The notes under the pieces are model-generated. The model had not been told where the DNA came from, made no database searches, and was given only the letters and a program-made list of their open reading frames with translations. Positions 1 to 6,846 of a stretch of DNA of 10,839 nucleotides are shown here, piece by piece. Position numbers and translations under genes: made by a program. How positions within the stretch are numbered: position 1 is the stretch's first letter; each line of letters begins with the position of its first letter. The DNA is from JACZSB01 sp965372015 (GTDB taxonomy: Bacteria > Fidelibacterota > Marinisomatia > SCGC-AAA003-L08 > TS1B11), in assembly GCA_965372015.1 (NCBI GenBank), contig CBDVAP010000108.1, positions 1 to 10,839 of the forward strand, written 5' to 3'.

Positions 1-1
1 C

Positions 2-367
2 AAGGATATCGACTTTTTCTCCCTGTGCGAGCACCACCTGCTGCCCTTTTTCGGCCGGGCGCACGTGGGCTACATCCCCAATGGCCGGGTGATCGGGCTA
101 TCGAAGATTCCCCGCATCGTGGAGATGTATGCCCGGCGCTTGCAGCTCCAGGAGCGCATGACCCTGCAGATCGGCAACGCCCTGATGGAGGTGCTCAAGC
201 CCCAGGGGGTGGGCGTGGTGGTGGAAGGGACCCACATGTGCATGCAGATGCGTGGGGTACAGAAGCAGAACAGTTTCGCCACTACCTCGCACATGGTGGG
301 TATTTTCCAGACCAACCAGAAAACCCGCGAGGAATTCTTAAGCATCATCGCCCTGGGGCGGAGCTGA
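2..367 (+). CDS. folE: GTP cyclohydrolase I, C-terminal 121 residues (5' truncated by window)
   Basis: GTP cyclohydrolase I converts GTP to 7,8-dihydroneopterin triphosphate, the first step of tetrahydrofolate and pterin synthesis in the cytoplasm. The reading frame is open from the window edge and lacks roughly the first third of the protein. The fragment contains CEHH (residues 9-12) and HMCMQMRGV (from 78). Cys9, His12 and Cys80 match the three zinc ligands of the family, and the Cys-to-Cys spacing of 71 equals that of the E. coli enzyme (110 to 181). The typical C-terminal block SFATTSHMVGIF is intact and the protein ends in the normal place. Its TGA shares one base with the ATG of nfo, so the two genes are probably translationally coupled. 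Identification is secure; only the N-terminus is unseen. Confidence 0.95.
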   Translation, partial: KDIDFFSLCEHHLLPFFGRAHVGYIPNGRVIGLSKIPRIVEMYARRLQLQERMTLQIGNALMEVLKPQGVGVVVEGTHMCMQMRGVQKQNSFATTSHMVGIFQTNQKTREEFLSIIALGRS

Positions 368-1245
368 TGGCACTGCTGGGGGCGCACGTGTCGGTAGCCG
401 GCGGGGTACAGAATGCGCCGGAGCGGGGCCGGGACATCGCCGCCGACGCGATCCAGATTTTTACCGCCAACCAGAACCGTTGGCAATCGCCACCGCTCTC
501 GGAAGAAAATATCAGCGGTTTTCGCACCGGTATGGAGCTCGACCGGCCCCAGGTGAGCGTCACCCACGACAGCTACCTGATAAACTTGTGCGCCGCCGAG
601 GAGGGGAAGCGCCGGCGGGCGGTGGGCGCCTTCATTGAGGAGCTGGACCGCAGCGAGGCACTGGGGATATCCTATATAGTGTTCCATCCGGGGGCGCACA
701 TGGGCGCGGGGATCGAAGCCGGCTGTGCCCTGGTGGCTGAAAGTTTGAATTACGCCCTGGAGAAGCGCCCGGATCATAAAGTGAAACTGTTGGTGGAGAT
801 AACCGCCGGGCAGGGCACTACCGTGGGGCACTCCTTTGAGCAGATCGCCGATATCTTGGGGCAGGTGAAATATTCGCAGCGGATAGGGGTGTGCTTCGAC
901 ACCCAGCACGCCTTCGCTGCCGGTTACGACCTGCGAAACGCGGACGACTGGAACCTGGTGATGGAACGGTTCGACGTCCTGATCGGCCTGGAGCGGTTAT
1001 TGGTATTCCACCTAAACGACAGTAAAAAGGCGCATGGCAGCCGGGTGGACCGACATGAGTCCATTGGCGAAGGATTATTGGGGCTGATGCCGTTCTGGTG
1101 CCTGGTCAACGACCAGCGCTTTAGCGATACCCCGGCAATACTGGAAACACCGGTGGATGATGCGGCCGAGTATGGCGTGGAACTGAAACTGCTGCGCTCG
1201 TTGGTCGCTGCACCCGAGCCGGAGCCGGTGGCGGCTGAGGACTAA
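367..1245 (+). CDS. nfo: Endonuclease IV (AP endonuclease, deoxyribonuclease IV)
   Basis: This enzyme cuts DNA 5' of abasic sites and removes 3' blocking groups in base excision repair. It has 292 residues, close to the usual 280-290. It is a TIM-barrel protein with a trinuclear zinc centre. By alignment to the family motifs all nine metal ligands are present: His67, His107, Glu144, Asp178 and His181 (FDTQH), His215 (FHLNDSK), Asp228 and His230 (VDRHESIG), and Glu260 (ILETP). The ATG at 367 was chosen because it overlaps the folE stop and begins directly with the conserved GAHVSVAGG block. The frame is open further upstream only as a shadow of folE. A GGCGGAG run lies just before the start. 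The C-terminal tail is Pro/Glu/Ala-rich and not conserved. It is co-oriented with folE and lpdA, although their functions are unrelated. Confidence 0.96.
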   Translation: MALLGAHVSVAGGVQNAPERGRDIAADAIQIFTANQNRWQSPPLSEENISGFRTGMELDRPQVSVTHDSYLINLCAAEEGKRRRAVGAFIEELDRSEALGISYIVFHPGAHMGAGIEAGCALVAESLNYALEKRPDHKVKLLVEITAGQGTTVGHSFEQIADILGQVKYSQRIGVCFDTQHAFAAGYDLRNADDWNLVMERFDVLIGLERLLVFHLNDSKKAHGSRVDRHESIGEGLLGLMPFWCLVNDQRFSDTPAILETPVDDAAEYGVELKLLRSLVAAPEPEPVAAED

Positions 1246-1248
1246 CCG

Positions 1249-2640
1249 ATGGCGGATAACCTCGATATTGTCGTAATCGGCTCCGGTCCCGGCGGCTACG
1301 TGGCGGGCATCAGGGCCGCCCAGCTGGGCTTGAAAAGCGCCGTGGTCGAGGCCCGGCACCTGGGCGGTGTGTGCACCAACTGGGGCTGCATCCCCACCAA
1401 GGCGCTGTTGCGGGCGGCGGAGGTTTACCAGACCGTGCAGCAGGCGGACACCTTCGGGCTGCAGGTGGGTGAGCCGGTGGTGGATTGGCCGGCGGTGGTG
1501 GGCCGCAGCCGTGACGCGGCGGGACGGTTGGCCAAGGGAATTGAGCATCTGTTCAAGAAGTATGAGGTGGCTTATCATCCCGGTGTGGGGCGACTGGCGG
1601 CGGCGGACCGGGTAGAGGTGACTCCGGAGGAGGGTAAGCCGTTTATCCTGGAGAGCGGGCAGGTAATCATTGCCACCGGCGCGCGGCCGCGGGTTTTCCC
1701 CGGCCTGGAGCCTGACGGTGAGCGGGTGATAACCGCCAAGCAGGCCATGACGCTGCCGGCAGTGCCCAAACGGCTGGCGATCATCGGGGCCGGGGCCATC
1801 GGAGTGGAGTTCGCCTACCTGTATAGTGTTTTTGGCAGCCAGGTGACCCTGATTGAAATGCTGTCGGCTATTCTACCCACCGAGGATGCCGACATCTCAC
1901 GGGAGTTGGCCCGGCAGTTCAAGAAGCGCAAGATCAAAATGTTAACCGGGACCAAGGTGGAACGCCTGGAGCGGCAGAAGACCCAGGTCAAGGTACATAC
2001 TTCCGGCCAGCACGAGGAGACGATCACCGCCGATGTAGTACTGCTGGCCATGGGAGTCCGGGGTAACGTGGAGAACCTGGGACTGGAGGAACTGGGCGTG
2101 GTGGTGGAAGCTGGGGCTATCAAGGTGGACGAGTTTTACCGTACTTCGGTGGAGGGGGTGCTGGCTATAGGTGACGTGATCGGCCCACCCTGGCTGGCCC
2201 ATGTGGCCTCGGCCCAAGCGCTGGTGGCGGTGGAGCGCCTGGCGGGTAGGGAAGTCCGGCCGGTGGATTACGGGAATATCCCGGCCTGCACCTATTGCCA
2301 GCCGCAGGTGGCCTCAGTGGGTCTCACCGAACAGTCCGCCCGGGAGGCGGGCTATGAGTTGAAGGTGGGCAAGTTCCCCTTCCGGGCACTGGGCAAGGCG
2401 GTGGCGGCCGGGGAGATCGAGGGGTTCGCCAAGATGATTTACGACGCCCGTGACGGCCAGCTGCTGGGGGCCCACATTATCGGGGCCAACGCCACCGAGC
2501 TGATTTCAGAAGTGGCTACGGCCCGGACGTTGGAGGCCACCCACCGGGGAATTATCGATACCATCCACCCTCATCCGACCATGTCGGAGGCGGTGAGGGA
2601 GGCCAGCGCCCTGGCCTGGGGAGAGTCGGTGAACTACTGA
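1249..2640 (+). CDS. lpdA: Dihydrolipoamide dehydrogenase (E3)
   Basis: This FAD flavoprotein reoxidises dihydrolipoyl groups on pyruvate and 2-oxoglutarate dehydrogenases, branched-chain dehydrogenase or the glycine-cleavage H protein, passing electrons to NAD+. It has 463 residues, normal for the family. Visible motifs are the FAD Rossmann loop GSGPGGY (11-17), the redox disulfide Cys42/Cys47 in CTNWGC, the NAD-binding loop GAGAIG (180-185), the second FAD motif AIGDV, and the His442/Glu447 catalytic dyad in HPTMSE near the C-terminus. There is no fused lipoyl domain. The start is supported by GAGGA at 1237-1241, seven bases upstream. It follows nfo by 3 nt and no E1 or E2 gene is in view, so which complex it serves cannot be told. 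The nearby lipB and lipA fit a lipoylation neighbourhood. The 3' end overlaps the convergent small membrane gene by 7 nt. Confidence 0.96.
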   Translation: MADNLDIVVIGSGPGGYVAGIRAAQLGLKSAVVEARHLGGVCTNWGCIPTKALLRAAEVYQTVQQADTFGLQVGEPVVDWPAVVGRSRDAAGRLAKGIEHLFKKYEVAYHPGVGRLAAADRVEVTPEEGKPFILESGQVIIATGARPRVFPGLEPDGERVITAKQAMTLPAVPKRLAIIGAGAIGVEFAYLYSVFGSQVTLIEMLSAILPTEDADISRELARQFKKRKIKMLTGTKVERLERQKTQVKVHTSGQHEETITADVVLLAMGVRGNVENLGLEELGVVVEAGAIKVDEFYRTSVEGVLAIGDVIGPPWLAHVASAQALVAVERLAGREVRPVDYGNIPACTYCQPQVASVGLTEQSAREAGYELKVGKFPFRALGKAVAAGEIEGFAKMIYDARDGQLLGAHIIGANATELISEVATARTLEATHRGIIDTIHPHPTMSEAVREASALAWGESVNY

Positions 2641-2888
2641 TCTTCACCAGGCTGATCAGTGACCAATTCCCCGCTGAGCTGCCACAGGCGATAGGCGGAA
2701 TTGAGCGCCAGGGCGCCCCCGAAGAACAATCCCAGGGCGATCAGCAACGCCACCAGGCGGGCGAAGATCATTACGATGATGCCGGCCAGAATCAGCGACA
2801 GACCCAGGGCCAGAACTTTGGACCAGGAGCGGTCCATCCAATCTTCCAGCCGGGGGGTGTAAGCGGTCCAGATAGTACTGGTAAACAT
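2634..2888 (-). CDS. Small two-helix membrane protein of unknown function
   Basis: This 84-residue protein belongs to no family I recognise. Two hydrophobic segments, about residues 25-42 and 45-65, are separated only by a short turn containing Arg44, giving a helical hairpin in the membrane. The N-terminal part (1-24) contains several aromatic and charged residues. The C-terminal 18 residues are acidic (ending PGEDQ) and probably soluble. The gene is believable because a GGAAGG Shine-Dalgarno lies about 10 nt before its ATG on the - strand, and because the hydrophobic pattern is not expected by chance. It converges on lpdA with a 7-nt overlap and diverges from lipB. An internal Met18 is an alternative start. 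It could be a small membrane-stress or envelope protein, but nothing proves that. Confidence 0.7.
   Translation of the reverse strand: MFTSTIWTAYTPRLEDWMDRSWSKVLALGLSLILAGIIVMIFARLVALLIALGLFFGGALALNSAYRLWQLSGELVTDQPGEDQ
2636..2660. terminator. Possible weak bidirectional hairpin between convergent gene ends
   Basis: A perfect 7-bp inverted repeat, ACTGATC (2636-2642) and GATCAGT (2654-2660) with an 11-nt loop, sits exactly where the lpdA stop meets the end of the opposing gene. It has neither a T-run nor a GC-rich stem, so it is a poor intrinsic terminator. Its location is the main reason to list it. Confidence 0.2.
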
Positions 2889-2928
2889 AATTAGTTTCCT
2901 TCCGTTATTTGCCAGTGTTGGTGTTCAA

Positions 2929-2991
2929 GGATCATGCCGCCAACCGGAATCCTGCCGAGTTAGCGGTGGTCAGGACAATATGGCATGATCC
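2929..2991. promoter_or_regulatory. 10-bp inverted repeat in the divergent intergenic region
   Basis: GGATCATGCC (2929-2938) and its exact reverse complement GGCATGATCC (2982-2991) are separated by 43 nt, between the small membrane gene (leftward) and lipB (rightward). The position suits a pair of operator half-sites or an RNA stem in a leader. No T-run follows the second arm. No clear -35/-10 pair was found on either strand of the 165-nt gap. Function is inferred from position only. Confidence 0.4.
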
Positions 2992-3053
2992 ACTGACAGG
3001 TTTTGCCGGCGGCTCGATTTGATTTTTTAAGGCAGGAGTAACCAAAATCACTA

Positions 3054-3863
3054 GTGATGGTAAGTAGAGATTCTAAGATAATCAGAAAGACTATTGTCAA
3101 CCCGTTCCCCGCATTGACAGTGGGCACCACCGTTTGCCTGGAGGAGGTACGCCCCGAGCGGCAGTTTTTCACTCCCCTGGCAATTGCTGACGTCCCCGGC
3201 GCCGCCGGGCACATCAAACGGTTGGCCAGGGGCAGCTCAACGGCGGTCTTCTACCTGGGGCGGCAGCCTTACCGGCCCCTGTGGGAGCTCCAGCGGCGGT
3301 TGCATGCCTGGCGGGTACAGGACAAAATCCCCGATACCGTACTGCTGCTGGAGCACGAGCCGGTATATACCCTGGGCAGGAACAGCGGTGAAAAAAGCCT
3401 GCTGGCCCGGCGGCCCCGGGACGCCCAGGTGGTGCAGACCGACCGGGGGGGCGATATCACCTTCCACGGTCCGGGCCAGCTGGTGGCCTATCCCATCGTC
3501 AACCTGCGGGAGCACCGGCCCAGCGTGACCTGGTATATGCGGGGGCTGGAAGGAGTGCTCATGCGGCTGCTGGACAGCTACGGCGTACGAAGCCACCGGA
3601 TCGACGGCCTGACCGGGGTGTTCATCGGCAACCGCAAGGTAGCGGCCCTGGGGGTGCGGCTGGCCCGCTGGACCACCATGCACGGCCTGGCCCTCAACAT
3701 AGAGGTGGCCCAACCCTATTTCGACGGCATGATCCCCTGTGGGGTCCGGGAGTACGGGGTGATCAACTTGAACGAGGTGTTACCCCGGCCCACCAGTGTG
3801 GCGCAGGCGGCCCGGCGGATGACACCCCTGTTGCGCGAGTTCCTGAGTGCGCAGTTTGGCTAA
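3054..3863 (+). CDS. lipB: Octanoyl-[acyl carrier protein]:protein octanoyltransferase
   Basis: LipB transfers the octanoyl group from acyl carrier protein to lipoyl-domain lysines, the first step of de novo lipoate assembly before LipA. In the 269-residue frame the signatures are RGGDITFHGPGQ (131-142), the catalytic Lys195 in GNRKVAALG, HGLALNI (210-216) and the catalytic Cys229 in IPCG. The start is uncertain. The frame opens at GTG 3054 / ATG 3057 with AGGAG at 3034-3038, a rather long spacing. Family homology begins only around residue 63, and LipB proteins are normally about 210-220 residues, which a TTG at 3222 (213 residues) would give. The extra 56 residues include an AT-rich start and look unlike LipB. 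They are either a lineage-specific extension or untranslated leader. The function is certain; the N-terminus is not. Confidence 0.93.
   Translation: MMVSRDSKIIRKTIVNPFPALTVGTTVCLEEVRPERQFFTPLAIADVPGAAGHIKRLARGSSTAVFYLGRQPYRPLWELQRRLHAWRVQDKIPDTVLLLEHEPVYTLGRNSGEKSLLARRPRDAQVVQTDRGGDITFHGPGQLVAYPIVNLREHRPSVTWYMRGLEGVLMRLLDSYGVRSHRIDGLTGVFIGNRKVAALGVRLARWTTMHGLALNIEVAQPYFDGMIPCGVREYGVINLNEVLPRPTSVAQAARRMTPLLREFLSAQFG
3095..3119. promoter_or_regulatory. Inverted repeat TGTCAA-N13-TTGACA upstream of the LipB domain
   Basis: TGTCAA (3095-3100) and TTGACA (3114-3119) form a perfect 6-bp dyad with a 13-nt spacer, a size typical of dimeric-repressor operators. It lies inside the doubtful N-terminal extension of lipB, in sequence richer in A/T than the flanking genes. 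The right arm equals a consensus -35 hexamer, but no convincing -10 follows at 16-18 nt. The dyad could occur by chance. Confidence 0.22.
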
Positions 3864-3984
3864 ACTGAGCGGTTTCACCAAAGTGCAGCTGCTGCAAGTT
3901 TTCGCGGGCCTGGAGGATCAGGTGCTGCCCCGGACTGACCGGATCGAGGAAGTATTGACTGAGTTTACCGGCTTATTAACCTAA
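3847..3984 (+). CDS. Possible small protein (45 residues) overlapping lipB
   Basis: A short frame, different from that of lipB, starts at GTG 3847 (or TTG 3856) inside the last codons of lipB and fills the whole 120-nt gap up to the DUF885 gene, ending TAA at 3982-3984. The deduced product begins VRSLAKLSGFTKVQLLQVFA and continues with an acidic, Leu/Val-rich segment (GLEDQVLPRTDRIEEVL) to the end, a plausible single amphipathic helical protein of mixed charge without a membrane segment. There is no good Shine-Dalgarno, so it would depend on ribosomes terminating lipB. I recognise no family. It may instead be the decayed end of another gene or chance open sequence. Confidence 0.35.
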   Translation: MRSLAKLSGFTKVQLLQVFAGLEDQVLPRTDRIEEVLTEFTGLLT

Positions 3985-4010
3985 TGATCGCTCAAAGGAG
4001 GAGTTACTCG

Positions 4011-5711
4011 ATGAAGCACACCCAACCGGGGCTGCTTTTGGCCCTGCTAATCAGCTTGATACTGGGATTTAGTTGTCAACGACAGTCCACGGAATGGGCA
4101 CAATTCGTGGACTCCTTTATTGAGCAGTACTTTGAGTACCAGCCAACATCGGCGGTCTACGCGGGCCGGCACGAATACGATGGGCAATTGCCGGACAGGA
4201 GTCCGGAAGGGATCAATGCGTATATTGCCTGGCTGAAAGGCCAACGAGAGACAGCCCAGGGTTTCGAGGTTGACAAATTCACCGAAGCCCAGCGCTTTGA
4301 ACGTGAGTACCTGTTGGGCGAGATTGAAGGCCAGCTATTCTGGTTGGAGAAAGTTGGCTGGCCCTATAAGAATCCCGGATTTTATGGGCTGTCACCGGAT
4401 GTCTATGTATCGCGCGAATATGCCCCGCTGAACGAGAGGTTGCAGGCCTATATCACCTACGCCGGCAACATCCCGGCGGCGCTGGAACAGATGCGCAGCA
4501 ACCTCCAAACACCCCTGCCGAAGACCTATGTGCAGCTGGGTCGAATTATTTTTGGTGGGTTGGCGAGTTTCCTGGCAGACGACATCCCGGGCATATTTGC
4601 CGAAGTTGATGATCAGGTTTTGCTGGCTGACTTTAAAGCGGCCAACGCCATCGCCCGGCAGGCCTTTGCAGACGCTGATGAATGGTTCCAAGGTCTGGAA
4701 GCCGATGCTAGTGACGATTTCGCCTTGGGCGCCGAGCTGTTCGGTGAGATGCTATGGACCAACGAACGAATTAACCTTTCACTGGAGGATTTGGAGGCCA
4801 TCGGCCGGGCGGACCTGGAGCGCAATCTGGCCGCTTTGGAAGCCGCCTGTTTAGAGTACGCTCCCGGTGAATCCATCAAAGATTGTATTGCCAGGGTGCA
4901 GGCCGCGAAACCGGTGGATGGTCCCGTGCAGGCGGCCCGGGAGCAGTTGACCGGGCTTAAGATGACCCTGGTCGAGCTGGACTTGGTGAGCATACCTGGA
5001 ACCGAAGAAGCGCTGGTGAACGAATCGCCGCCCCATCGGAGGTGGAACGCAGCCTATATCGACATACCGGGGCCCTACGAGGAAAACCTGCCCTCCATTT
5101 ATTACATCGCCCCCCCGGACCCGTCATGGACCGAGGCGGAGCAGCAGGCCTACGTCCCCGGACTGGCGGACCTGATGTTCATCTCGGTGCACGAGGTCTG
5201 GCCGGGGCATTTCCTGCAGTTTCTGCACTCGAATCGGGCCGCTTCGAAATTCGGACAAATCTTTGGCAGTTACGCCTTTACCGAAGGCTGGGCCCATTAT
5301 AGCGAGGAGTTGATGTGGGAGGCGGGCTTAGAAGGTGGTGACCCGGCTATTCACATCGGGCAACTACTCAATGCCCTGCTGCGCAACGTGCGCTACCTAT
5401 CGGCCATCGGGCTGCACACCCAGGGCATGACGGTGGCCCAGTCCGAGCAGATGTTCCTCGATCTGGCCTACCAGGATCCCGGGAACGCCCGACAGCAGGC
5501 CGTCCGGGGCACATTCGATCCTGGGTATCTGAACTATACAATGGGCAAGCTCATGATTCGAAAGCTGCGGGCCGACTGGACCGCCGAACGGGGCGGGCGG
5601 GCAGCCTGGAAGGAATTTCATGACCAATTCCTCTCCTACGGTTCGCCCCCGGTACCGCTGGTGCGCTCGGCCATGTTGGGCCCTGAGGCCGGGCCGGCGT
5701 TGGCGAAATAA
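4011..5711 (+). CDS. DUF885 family metallopeptidase-like lipoprotein
   Basis: This is a 566-residue exported protein of the DUF885 family, a group related to zinc metallopeptidases whose substrates are mostly unknown. Residues 1-21 form a signal peptide with a long hydrophobic core, followed by Cys22 (GFSC), suggesting a lipoprotein with a relaxed lipobox (Gly rather than Leu at -3). The family signature HEVWPGH (394-400), a variant zinc-binding HExx(x)H motif, is followed by EGWAHYSEEL starting at Glu425, the probable third ligand region. The ATG at 4011 was chosen over the in-frame ATG at 3984 because AAAGGAGGAG (3994-4003) sits at ideal distance before it. The protein would act at the envelope or in the periplasm, perhaps cleaving small peptides. 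The downstream oxidoreductase begins 22 nt after its stop. Catalysis is inferred from motif only. Confidence 0.85.
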   Translation: MKHTQPGLLLALLISLILGFSCQRQSTEWAQFVDSFIEQYFEYQPTSAVYAGRHEYDGQLPDRSPEGINAYIAWLKGQRETAQGFEVDKFTEAQRFEREYLLGEIEGQLFWLEKVGWPYKNPGFYGLSPDVYVSREYAPLNERLQAYITYAGNIPAALEQMRSNLQTPLPKTYVQLGRIIFGGLASFLADDIPGIFAEVDDQVLLADFKAANAIARQAFADADEWFQGLEADASDDFALGAELFGEMLWTNERINLSLEDLEAIGRADLERNLAALEAACLEYAPGESIKDCIARVQAAKPVDGPVQAAREQLTGLKMTLVELDLVSIPGTEEALVNESPPHRRWNAAYIDIPGPYEENLPSIYYIAPPDPSWTEAEQQAYVPGLADLMFISVHEVWPGHFLQFLHSNRAASKFGQIFGSYAFTEGWAHYSEELMWEAGLEGGDPAIHIGQLLNALLRNVRYLSAIGLHTQGMTVAQSEQMFLDLAYQDPGNARQQAVRGTFDPGYLNYTMGKLMIRKLRADWTAERGGRAAWKEFHDQFLSYGSPPVPLVRSAMLGPEAGPALAK

Positions 5712-5733
5712 CTTGGAATGTAGGGAATCAGGA

Positions 5734-6696
5734 ATGGGCCAATCAATCCGCGTTTTGCAACTGGGGTTGGGCTACATCGGTTTGGCCGTGCACGAGATTC
5801 TAAGGGAGCGATCCGGCTTTGAGATCGTGGGATTAGTCGACACTAATCCGGCCAAAGCCGCAGAACTGCCAGGCTACCGGGTAAGTGCCGGCGTTGACGA
5901 GGCCCTGGCGGAGACCGGCGCCCAGGTGGCCGTGCTGACCACCACCTCGCGTATGGAGAGCATCACGCCCCAGGTGCTGGAGCTGCTGTCACGCGGCCTG
6001 AGTGTGGTGTCCACCTGTGAGGAGCTGGTCTATCCCTGGGACAGCCATCCCCGGCAGGCGGGACAGATCGACGCGGCGGCCCGCGAAAGTGGGGTAGCTG
6101 TGCTCTCCACCGGCGTCAACCCCGGTTTCCTGATGGACTTCCTGCCCACGGTGATCAGCCGTGTGGCCCGGCGGGTGGATTCGGTGCTGGTGGAGCGCTA
6201 CCAGGATGCCGCCCCCCGGCGGGAAGCCTTCCAGCGCAAGATTGGCGCCGGGCTAAGTGTGGAGCAGTTCCAGGCGCGGGTAGCCGGGGGCAATTTCGGG
6301 CACGCCGGACTGACGGCCTCGGTGCAGCTGCTGGCAGCCGGGCTGGGTTGGCGGCTGGACAATACGGCGGAGAGCATTGAGCCGGTTTTGACCGACCGGG
6401 CGCTGAAGACCGACTACCTGTCCATCGAAGCGGGTCAGGTTACGGGCGTTTACCAGGTTGGCACGGGCACGATGAAGGGCCGGGAAGTGATCCGGCTGGT
6501 GTTCCGGGCGGCGGTGGGTGAGCCGCAGTCCTTTGACCGCCTTCGCCTGGAGGGCGACCCTCCGTTGGAGAGCGTCTTTAAGGGCGGAGTGGCAGGCGAC
6601 GTGGCTACCGGAGCCATCACGGCCGGGGCCATACCATTGGTGCTACGGTTACCGCCGGGGCTACGGACCATGGCGGACTTGTGGCCGGCTGTTTGA
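5734..6696 (+). CDS. DapB-fold NAD(P)-dependent oxidoreductase, 2,4-diaminopentanoate dehydrogenase-like
   Basis: This is a 320-residue cytoplasmic dehydrogenase. The N-terminal Rossmann domain has GLGYIG (11-16) and an acidic residue after strand two (VDTNP, 35-39), suggesting NAD preference. Conserved blocks STCEELVYPW (93-102) and STGVNPGFLMD (125-135) resemble the dihydrodipicolinate-reductase-like family that includes 2,4-diaminopentanoate dehydrogenase of ornithine fermentation. The C-terminal half is the substrate and dimer domain of that family. The start at 5734 follows AGGGAATCAGG; the frame is open further upstream only through the end of the DUF885 gene. No ornithine aminomutase or thiolase genes are in the window, so the ornithine role is unsupported. 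A related amino-acid or amine dehydrogenase with another substrate is equally likely. The family call is good; the substrate is unknown. Confidence 0.75.
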   Translation: MGQSIRVLQLGLGYIGLAVHEILRERSGFEIVGLVDTNPAKAAELPGYRVSAGVDEALAETGAQVAVLTTTSRMESITPQVLELLSRGLSVVSTCEELVYPWDSHPRQAGQIDAAARESGVAVLSTGVNPGFLMDFLPTVISRVARRVDSVLVERYQDAAPRREAFQRKIGAGLSVEQFQARVAGGNFGHAGLTASVQLLAAGLGWRLDNTAESIEPVLTDRALKTDYLSIEAGQVTGVYQVGTGTMKGREVIRLVFRAAVGEPQSFDRLRLEGDPPLESVFKGGVAGDVATGAITAGAIPLVLRLPPGLRTMADLWPAV

Positions 6697-6701
6697 GGAA
6701 G

Positions 6702-6776
6702 TGGCAGTAGCAGGCCTCGGCGTAGCCGGAGGCAACGCCTACGGCGAGCCTGGCAGTAGGCAGTGGCAGCCAGGCA
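6702..6776 (+). repeat. CAGTAG/GGCAGTGG degenerate short repeats (left copy)
   Basis: TGGCAGTAGCAGG (6702-6714) and, after the hairpin, GGCAGTAGGCAGTGGCAG (6752-6769) followed by CCAGGCAG make a degenerate run of GGCAGTA/GGCAGTG units. They resemble the short tandem heptamer repeats found between genes in several bacteria. A related copy lies at 7466-7490 on the other side of the toxin-antitoxin pair. Confidence 0.5.
6711..6752. repeat. GC-rich imperfect hairpin after the oxidoreductase gene
   Basis: The left arm CAGGCCTCGGCGTAG (6711-6725) pairs with CTACGGCGAGCCTG (6739-6752) around a 13-nt loop. There is one bulged C and one mismatch, giving about 13 paired bases. It starts 15 nt after the oxidoreductase stop and could end that transcript or protect its 3' end. 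No T-run follows, so it may be a REP-like element rather than an intrinsic terminator. It is embedded in CAGTAG/GGCAG repeats. Confidence 0.5.
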
Positions 6777-6793
6777 GATGATTTCACTTGTAT

Positions 6794-6799
6794 TATAAT
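6794..6799 (+). promoter_or_regulatory. Probable -10 promoter element of the toxin-antitoxin operon
   Basis: An exact TATAAT lies in the only AT-rich patch of the region, 47 nt before the antitoxin start. No recognisable -35 element was seen at 16-18 nt upstream, so the promoter would rely on an activator, an unusual sigma factor or the -10 alone. Transcription would start near 6806, just before the inverted-repeat operator. Confidence 0.45.
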
Positions 6800-6813
6800 A
6801 TAGAGTACCTTAA

Positions 6814-6844
6814 GTTATACCAGTGGTAGTAAATGAGGTATAAC
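6814..6844. promoter_or_regulatory. Operator-like inverted repeat over the antitoxin ribosome binding site
   Basis: GTTATACC (6814-6821) and its exact reverse complement GGTATAAC (6837-6844) are separated by 15 nt. The right arm overlaps the Shine-Dalgarno GAGG (6835-6838) of the antitoxin. Ribbon-helix-helix antitoxins usually bind such dyads and repress their own operon, so this is the likely autoregulatory site. The two arms could also pair in mRNA and mask the ribosome site. Confidence 0.6.
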
Positions 6845-6846
6845 AA

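Noticed and set aside
25..366. Upstream extension of nfo in the same frame
   Set aside because: It overlaps folE in another frame, is Pro/Gly/Arg-rich and has no family similarity. The ATG at 367 begins directly with the conserved nfo sequence.
70..909. Long - strand open frame opposite folE and nfo
   Set aside because: It lies wholly opposite two genes with complete catalytic motifs, shows no domain of its own, and arises from GC-rich codon bias.
3114..3142. TTGACA at 3114 as a lipB promoter -35
   Set aside because: No -10-like hexamer follows at 16-18 nt; the following sequence is GC-rich.
3984..4010. ATG 3984 as the DUF885 start, overlapping the small ORF stop
   Set aside because: No ribosome site precedes it, while a strong AAAGGAGGAG lies correctly before ATG 4011, which also gives a standard-length signal peptide.
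6702..6776. Possible CRISPR array in the GGCAGTAG-rich stretch
   Set aside because: The units are only 6-8 nt, degenerate and adjacent, with no spacers of uniform length and no cas genes nearby.
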